The notes beneath the pieces were generated by a model. That model was not told the DNA's origin. It was given only the letters and a program-made list of their open reading frames with translations, and did no database searches. Shown here piece by piece: positions 10,001 through 14,339 of a DNA stretch of 14,339 nt. The position numbers and the translations under genes were made by a program. Source of the stretch: Phellopilus nigrolimitatus (taxonomy: Eukaryota > Basidiomycota > Agaricomycetes > Hymenochaetales > Hymenochaetaceae); contig JAJOHG010000557.1 of NCBI GenBank assembly GCA_021029095.1, forward strand, positions 1 to 14,339, read 5' to 3'. Position 1 is the stretch's first letter; every line of letters starts with the position of its first letter.

Positions 10001-10414
10001 TGCGCTTGCAGCCCGCTGTTGTACGACCAGTACCAGCGCCCGTCTTTCTTCAAGACGGGGCGAGAGAACTGTATATGAGATGATTGCGGGATTATTCGGT
10101 GAGCCACTTCGCGTCCCCGCCGCGCAGGATGAAACAGCCCCGAGGCCACGACGACGGACCTTCTCGTAGTCGAAGTTCGCGCGGAGCTGGCGCTCCAGGT
10201 CCGCGCGGCGCGGGTTCTGATCGAGGTACGTGCGCGTGAAGTCCGCCTGGGCGGTCGTCCACGCGTCCGTCTCCTCGCTGGGCTCTTCCAGCCAGTTGTA
10301 CGGATCCGGGACGCGCACCTCGCCGTGCGCCGCGCTCTTGTACACATCGACGTGGTCGGAGCGGCGACTCGGGCGGTACGCGTTCGTCGTCCAGGGGGTT
10401 TTCGGCGAAGACAT
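7082..10414 (-). CDS. Prolyl oligopeptidase (serine peptidase family S9A), 17 exons
   Basis: Exons run from 10414-10160 through 10068-9996, 9901-9819, 9746-9654, 9588-9424, 9360-9249, 9185-9073, 9014-8917, 8844-8655, 8586-8238, 8165-8011, 7946-7915, 7853-7786, 7733-7645, 7591-7441, 7381-7243 and 7151-7082, totalling 744 residues, the usual POP length. All junctions keep frame. The N-terminal and propeller parts show [43 protein letters not shown] and [15 protein letters not shown]. The alpha/beta-hydrolase part has [15 protein letters not shown], the catalytic Ser593 in INGGSNGG, Asp677 in LTADHDDRVVP and His713 in [13 protein letters not shown]. It should cleave short peptides after proline in the cytosol. 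An in-frame ATG at 10603 would add 63 basic residues. I read it as the housekeeping POP; no cyclic-peptide precursor gene is seen nearby. Confidence 0.96.
7915..7946 (-). other. 32-nt exon 12 of the POP gene
   Basis: Encodes [10 protein letters not shown] plus two bases of the next codon, between acceptor CGCAG and donor GTGCGT. It supplies the conserved FDDFIAAT-type helix before QYLKDNKI and is needed to hold the frame. Confidence 0.9.
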
Positions 10415-10603
10415 TTTAGGAAGACTCGACGTGCGCGGATCGGGGATGCCGGAGACAAAGCGAGCTTGGGGGCGTCGAGCTGGCACTGAGACAGCTGCGC
10501 GCGCGGGGGTATAAGTAAGCGTCAGAAGCGGTGAGGGGCTCGGTGGCGATGGGCGAAAAATATTATGAAGGGCTCGTGCGCGAGTCGAGAATGTCCTCGC
10601 CAT
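10415..10603 (-). other. Possible N-terminal extension or 5' leader of the POP gene
   Basis: An in-frame ATG at 10603 is followed by 63 codons without a stop leading into the canonical start MSSPKTPW at 10414. The encoded segment begins MARTFSTRARALHNIFR, is rich in Arg, Pro and Ser, and has no Asp or Glu until about residue 55, which resembles a mitochondrial presequence. The DNA is also pyrimidine-rich with CTTATACC at about 10510-10517, so it may simply be promoter and 5' leader. Confidence 0.45.
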
Positions 10604-12295
10604 GCGGACTTCTACGTCTCAGACACACGCCCACCGGCGCGGTGCGGCTGCACCCGACCGAGGCCTGTGTTCTTGGGCTATTAGGGTAGCTTGATGCCCT
10701 CTGCGCGAGAGGCTCCTCAGCTGATCAGCGAGCTTGACTGCTAATTCAGGAGAAAAGCACTCGAGGACGGGCCGCGCAGGACTTATCAGGCTGCTTCTAT
10801 CTGATTTCGACGGATTGGAGTGACGCAGATTAAAGCGCACCTCCGGATGCAGGAGCGCGAGGGTGGGTCCCCCCGAGAATACAATGGTGTCCTGGGGCGC
10901 AGATGAACAGGCTGGCTCAACGGGTCGAGGCAAATGGACACCGTTTCAGACGCCGACGGGGTCGGAGAAAAGTAGCGAAACTCTAGAGCCCTCAAATAGC
11001 TTCAGAATGGAACGGTGGTGGTCGAGAACGAAGAGGGAGGCGAGGTCTAAAATTCACAGCCGGACTTGAGTTCCGCACGCGACGTGTTTCGAGACGCGTC
11101 CAGATATGGCAACATTTTATGGCGGTCGTGTTCGCAGCGGCCATCGCACGATAAGTTCTCATCATAAGGTCAACCAAGTCCCAGCGAGCCCAGAGGATTC
11201 AATATTCATGTTGACAATGTGAACGATCGGCGGGCCCTGCGATTTTTCGCGGCAGCGTCATCACCAACCGCGGCGACCATTCTGACGATGGCGACAATGG
11301 ACTTCCGACTGGCAGTTTTTCTAGTACATGTATCTGAGGGATGTCGTACGGGCGTCAGAGCTAATTACGACGAGCGCTTAGGCTACTTACCGGGAAGAGA
11401 TCCTGAATGCCATGACCGGGCCAAGCTGATGTGCATCTTCTGGCATCCATTGCGTGCGTATCTTTTTTTCTTTTCTAAAGACAAGCTTGCATACATTCGC
11501 AACGTTGTTTATTCATTCATTCTTATTCCTTTTAGCACATCCAATGCGGCAGCTATAACAGCCTTCTATCACACTAACCTCGTCCGGCGGGAGGGGCTGG
11601 GCTCGCGCGTTCGCCTTCCAATGCATTTGGGGGAATCACGATGATCGGAACCACCCGGGAAAATCCCTGCATATGCAGACCCTGCGCTGTACGCACATCA
11701 GCATAACCTCTAATGCTCTGAGGGCTCTGGCGTCTATCAGATATGTATGATCTTCTTACAAGAAGACGAGGCAAGTGCCGGTCTAGCTTGCATACATTAC
11801 ATGTATTCGCAACGCAGTCGACCTTCTCTTCCCCTAACAGACGAGAACCGAGCGCCTTGTCCCGAACTTCCAAATATTATACAGGCATCACGATTACTGG
11901 AACCGTCTCTTATGAGGAGTCCTTATGGTCAATCGCGACCGGAGCATGGTTCATTCTCGTACGGAGATTCATACCTCCGAGATGCGAACCCTGCACTGTA
12001 TGAAGTAGGGATGGTGCCCAGATGGTGCCTCGCTGTGTATGGAGCAAATCTTTCGAGTTCGGGATTACGATAATTGTGCCCTTATCGACCGTACATACTA
12101 CAGCCACGTATAATATAGCTGCTATAACTGATTTTCTGCTTGACTTTTTTTTACACGCGAAATCACGAACAAGTTGAAATTATGAGCGCGTCGCGACGCG
12201 TGTCTTAACCAGGCAATACGTTCCCACAGCCCAAAATGAAGTCATCATCGCGAAATTTCAAGACCGTCTGCAGCCTGCGCTGCCGCCAGCCGGGA
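10604..12295. other. Long divergent intergenic region between POP and the carrier gene
   Basis: About 1.7 kb between two genes transcribed away from each other. Open frames at 10619-10933 (minus), 11219-11644 and 11747-12073 (plus) have no recognised domain. It contains a diverged tandem duplication (11484-12002) and a 14-bp perfect palindrome CGCGTCGCGACGCG near 12186-12200. In-frame ATG 12236 lies 20 codons before the chosen carrier start. Confidence 0.5.
11484..12002. repeat. Diverged tandem duplication, unit ~200-300 bp
   Basis: Three blocks recur in the same order. Block a: AGCTTGCATACATT...CGCAACG at 11484-11504 and 11785-11814, the second with 9 extra bases. Block b: 11616-11652 and 11868-11904, 25 of 37 positions equal, core ATCACGAT and GGAACC. 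Block c: 11673-11693 and 11982-12002, 17 of 21 equal, all four differences transitions. In both copies a pyrimidine-rich stretch ending in AG lies between blocks a and b. I cannot tell whether it is an old duplicated exon pair, promoter duplication or transposon debris. Confidence 0.5.
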
Positions 12296-13609
12296 ATGTC
12301 AGACGCAAGCCCACCACGTCCAAAGCCCGCACCGAGTTTCTTCCCCACCGCCGCGCTCGTCAGTTCCCTCTTCAGCGTCACTGACACTCGCTGACTGTGG
12401 GCCCGGACAGGACCACGCGGTGGCAGGCATCGGCGCGGGCACCGTCGCCGTGCTTTGCATGCACCCGCTCGACCTACTCAAGGTCCAGTTCCAGACGTCG
12501 ACCACCACACCACAGGCCGGCGTCGGCCGCGCGATATACGGCGCCTTGCGCGGGATTTACGTCTCGCAGGGCTGGACCGGGCTGTACAGAGGCGTCAGCG
12601 CGAACATCGCGGGCAACGCGAGCAGCTGGGGGCTGTACTTCCTCTTGTCCGTATTTATTTTTCTTCTTCCTTTGAGAAGGAAAAAAAAAGGAGATAACTG
12701 ACGTGATGTGAAAAGCTACAACATGCTGAAAAAGCGCATGTCCCCGACGGGCGACCCGAGCTACAAGTTCTCGTCGGGCACGACGCTATTATACGCTGCC
12801 GAAGCAAGTTCGCACTGCCCTTTGCCTCCGAGGAGCGCTGCTGCTTACACTCTCACTTCTCCACTTACCGCCCGGCTGCACAGGTGCTGCGACAGCGATC
12901 CTCACGAATCCTATATGGGTGGTCAAGGTCCGCATGTTCACGACGCGCGCGGACGCGCCGGAGGCGTATCGCGGTCTATGGCGTATGTCATTCTTCTTAT
13001 TTATATTACCTGATATATTTCTTACGAGACTTACTAGACGGCCTGACGTCGGTGTATCGCACGCAAGGCGTGCAGGGTATGTATCGCGGGACGACGCTCG
13101 CGCTCGTCGGCGTGAGCAACGGCGCGATCCAGTTCATGGGCTACGAGCAGCTCAAGTGGCTTTGCACCGAGCAGAAAGAAGCGCCAGTTCGCGAAGGCAG
13201 GCCGGGAGTGGACGGTTGACGCAGAAAAGCTGGTGCGTCCGCCCTCCGCCCGTCGCTGACTTCCCCCACAAACTAATGAACGACCGCACCCCGGCAGTCG
13301 AACACGACGTACACGGCGATCTCCGCGTCGTCGAAGCTCGCGGCGCTCGCGGGGACGTACCCGTACCAGGTCGTGCGCGCGCGCATTCAGAACGACCGCA
13401 CGGCGCACCTGTACCCCACGATCCCCGCGTGCGTCGCGAGGACGTGGCGTCAGGAGGGCCTGCGGGGCTTCTTCCGCGGGCTCGGGACGAATCTCGTGCG
13501 CGTGTTGCCCGGGACGTGTGTGACGTTCGTGGTGTACGAGAACCTTGCGTGGCTGTTGAAGACGAGCGCGCGGAAACGAGAGGAACGGTTGGCGGCAGAG
13601 AAGGGCTGA
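12296..13609 (+). CDS. Mitochondrial carrier, Flx1/SLC25A32 type (FAD/folate), with an internal 1-base frameshift
   Basis: Exons 12296-12358, 12411-12646, 12716-12807, 12884-12982, 13038-13232 and 13298-13609 would give 331 residues if one base in exon 5 is discounted. Three carrier repeats are visible: HPLDLLKVQFQ with GLYRGVSANIAGNASSWGLYF; NPIWVVKVRM with GMYRGTTLALVGVSNGAIQFM; and YPYQVVRARIQ with FFRGLGTNLVRVLPGTCVTF. The PIWVVK form of repeat 2, with Trp in place of the usual acidic residue, marks the FAD/folate/pyrimidine/NAD carrier branch; NAGNASSW-like and YEQLKW contexts favour Flx1. It would move FAD or folate across the inner membrane; substrate is inferred. At 13175-13177 (AAA) the frame slips: downstream codons read KKRQFAKAGREWTVDAEKL only if one A is absent. 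As given, translation ends at 13217-13219. An in-frame ATG at 12236 would add 20 residues. Confidence 0.88.
13175..13177 (+). other. Frameshift site in the carrier gene
   Basis: After the codons for WLCTEQ the sequence CAG AAA GAA GCG leaves the family reading and meets TGA at 13217-13219. Skipping one A restores the conserved matrix-loop sequence and joins exon 6 in phase 0. Confidence 0.8.
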
Positions 13610-14339
13610 GATTACGGATGGGCGGATTTTTACATCGTTTATTGTTATGCATCTCAATAATCATTACAGGGGAACGCTAGTCCAATTGTAATATAGCAAT
13701 AGATATACACACGCAACTTTCTACCATGACATCTGTGAAATAGAGACGGCGTCAGCAATCTGCTCAAAAAAAGCTGAGAAAAGTTGAGAGGTCAGAGTAA
13801 CTATAGACATAAGACAGCGGTCGCGGAGAACGCCCGCGCCCACGCCCGTTGCAGGCGTCTTCAAAACGAGTCGGCCTACTGAACGCAGGCGGGACTGGAG
13901 AACTGTGTCTCCCTCCACTTTGTACGAGATGTTGCAATCATTCCAAAGGACAATATTCGCGAAGAAAAACTTACGATTAGAGCAGTGGTCGTCGTGGTCG
14001 AAGGGCAAGTAACAAAATTTGCGAGATTATTTATTTATTTCATGTGTTTGTTTTTCCCACGGGGCATCCGACAGCGAAATTTCACGAGTCGGCTGTAACA
14101 TCGGTCGTGCTCACTGCTCATTGCTCAACGCTCATCGTCGACCACCACGCCGACCTGAGTGCAAGTCATCGTGCTCGGAGTTGGGTACGTCTCTCGCAAC
14201 AAATCGTTCTATTATTTATTCTTTCCTAGTGCTATGCGAGCCACATGCAATGCATTTGGACATCGACGTCCAGTGTCCTCCGCAGACGAGCATGTCCAGC
14301 AGCGACCACTCTCAGATTCGCTCAGCCTGCCCAGCGCAG
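13610..14339. other. Right-hand region: carrier 3' end and unassigned sequence, possible 5' edge of another gene
   Basis: AT-rich sequence after the stop at 13609 should hold the carrier 3' UTR. The open frame at 13721-14008 (minus) has no recognised motif. Near the right edge a candidate intron 14185-14229 (GTACGT...CCTAG, 45 nt) and several ATGs followed by open frames to the edge (14234, 14250, 14291) hint at a gene start, but nothing identifies a product. Four imperfect heptamers GCTCANN occur in tandem at 14109-14136. Confidence 0.35.

Noticed and set aside
7082..10414. POP as a macrocyclase of a ribosomal cyclic-peptide cluster
   Set aside because: The motifs are those of any fungal S9A POP. 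No short precursor peptide, transporter, methyltransferase or oxidase is seen in the window, and the neighbours are housekeeping genes.
11219..11644. 141-residue open frame in the POP-carrier interval
   Set aside because: No domain, no coding-like composition throughout, and it crosses the inferred duplicated repeat blocks; treated as chance.
12186..12200. Perfect palindrome CGCGTCGCGACGCG as an operator
   Set aside because: GC-rich palindromes of this size arise by chance and no second copy or partner site was found near the carrier promoter.
12919..13680. 253-residue plus-strand open frame across the carrier introns
   Set aside because: Out of frame with the carrier repeats for most of its length and reads through splice sites that are well supported.
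13721..14008. 95-residue minus-strand open frame
   Set aside because: No recognisable motif, no neighbouring exons that extend it, AT-rich setting.
1..14339. tRNA, rRNA or CRISPR array
   Set aside because: No T-loop-like GGTTCGA context with a cloverleaf, no rRNA-like conserved blocks, and no regularly spaced repeats were seen by eye.

Overview
The window reads as nuclear DNA of a filamentous basidiomycete, most likely an Agaricomycete. Protein genes are split by many short introns of about 50-130 nt, third codon positions are GC-rich, and all six recognisable products belong to fungal housekeeping or fungal-expanded families. I see no bacterial operon, phage, CRISPR, rRNA or tRNA signal. 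I could not pin down the species.

Layout from left to right. (1) 1-690, plus: 3' part of an Mpo1-like (DUF962) ER dioxygenase of phytosphingosine alpha-oxidation. (2) 1396-1941, minus: a Gta3/GatC-like subunit of the mitochondrial Glu-tRNA(Gln) amidotransferase, convergent with gene 1. (3) 2292-3381, minus: a membrane-anchored family 8 glycosyltransferase. (4) 3382-4947: a gene-poor stretch holding a 135-bp foldback element flanked by TA (MITE-like) and a TATA box. (5) 4948-6622, plus: an arrestin-like protein with six exons, including an 18-nt micro-exon and a GC-AG intron. (6) 7082-10414, with an in-frame ATG at 10603, minus: a complete prolyl oligopeptidase (S9A) whose 17 exons I could join codon by codon. 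(7) 10604-12295: a long divergent intergenic region with a decayed tandem duplication. (8) 12296-13609, plus: a Flx1/SLC25A32-type mitochondrial carrier that carries a single-base frameshift in exon 5. (9) 13610-14339: little that can be supported, perhaps the 5' edge of another gene.

The genes do not form an obvious pathway or cluster. Two act in mitochondria (Gta3-like, carrier), one probably at the ER (Mpo1-like), one probably in the Golgi/secretory system (GT8), one in the cytosol (POP) and one probably in cargo or receptor adaptor work (arrestin). No secondary-metabolite core enzyme or cyclic-peptide precursor is visible next to the POP gene, so I call it the housekeeping type.

I found no clearly new biological system. 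The points most worth checking are the carrier frameshift, the foldback element, the micro-exon plus GC-AG intron in the arrestin gene, possible N-terminal extensions giving alternative localisation, and the unusual splice signals (TGAAG acceptors; donors with C at +4).
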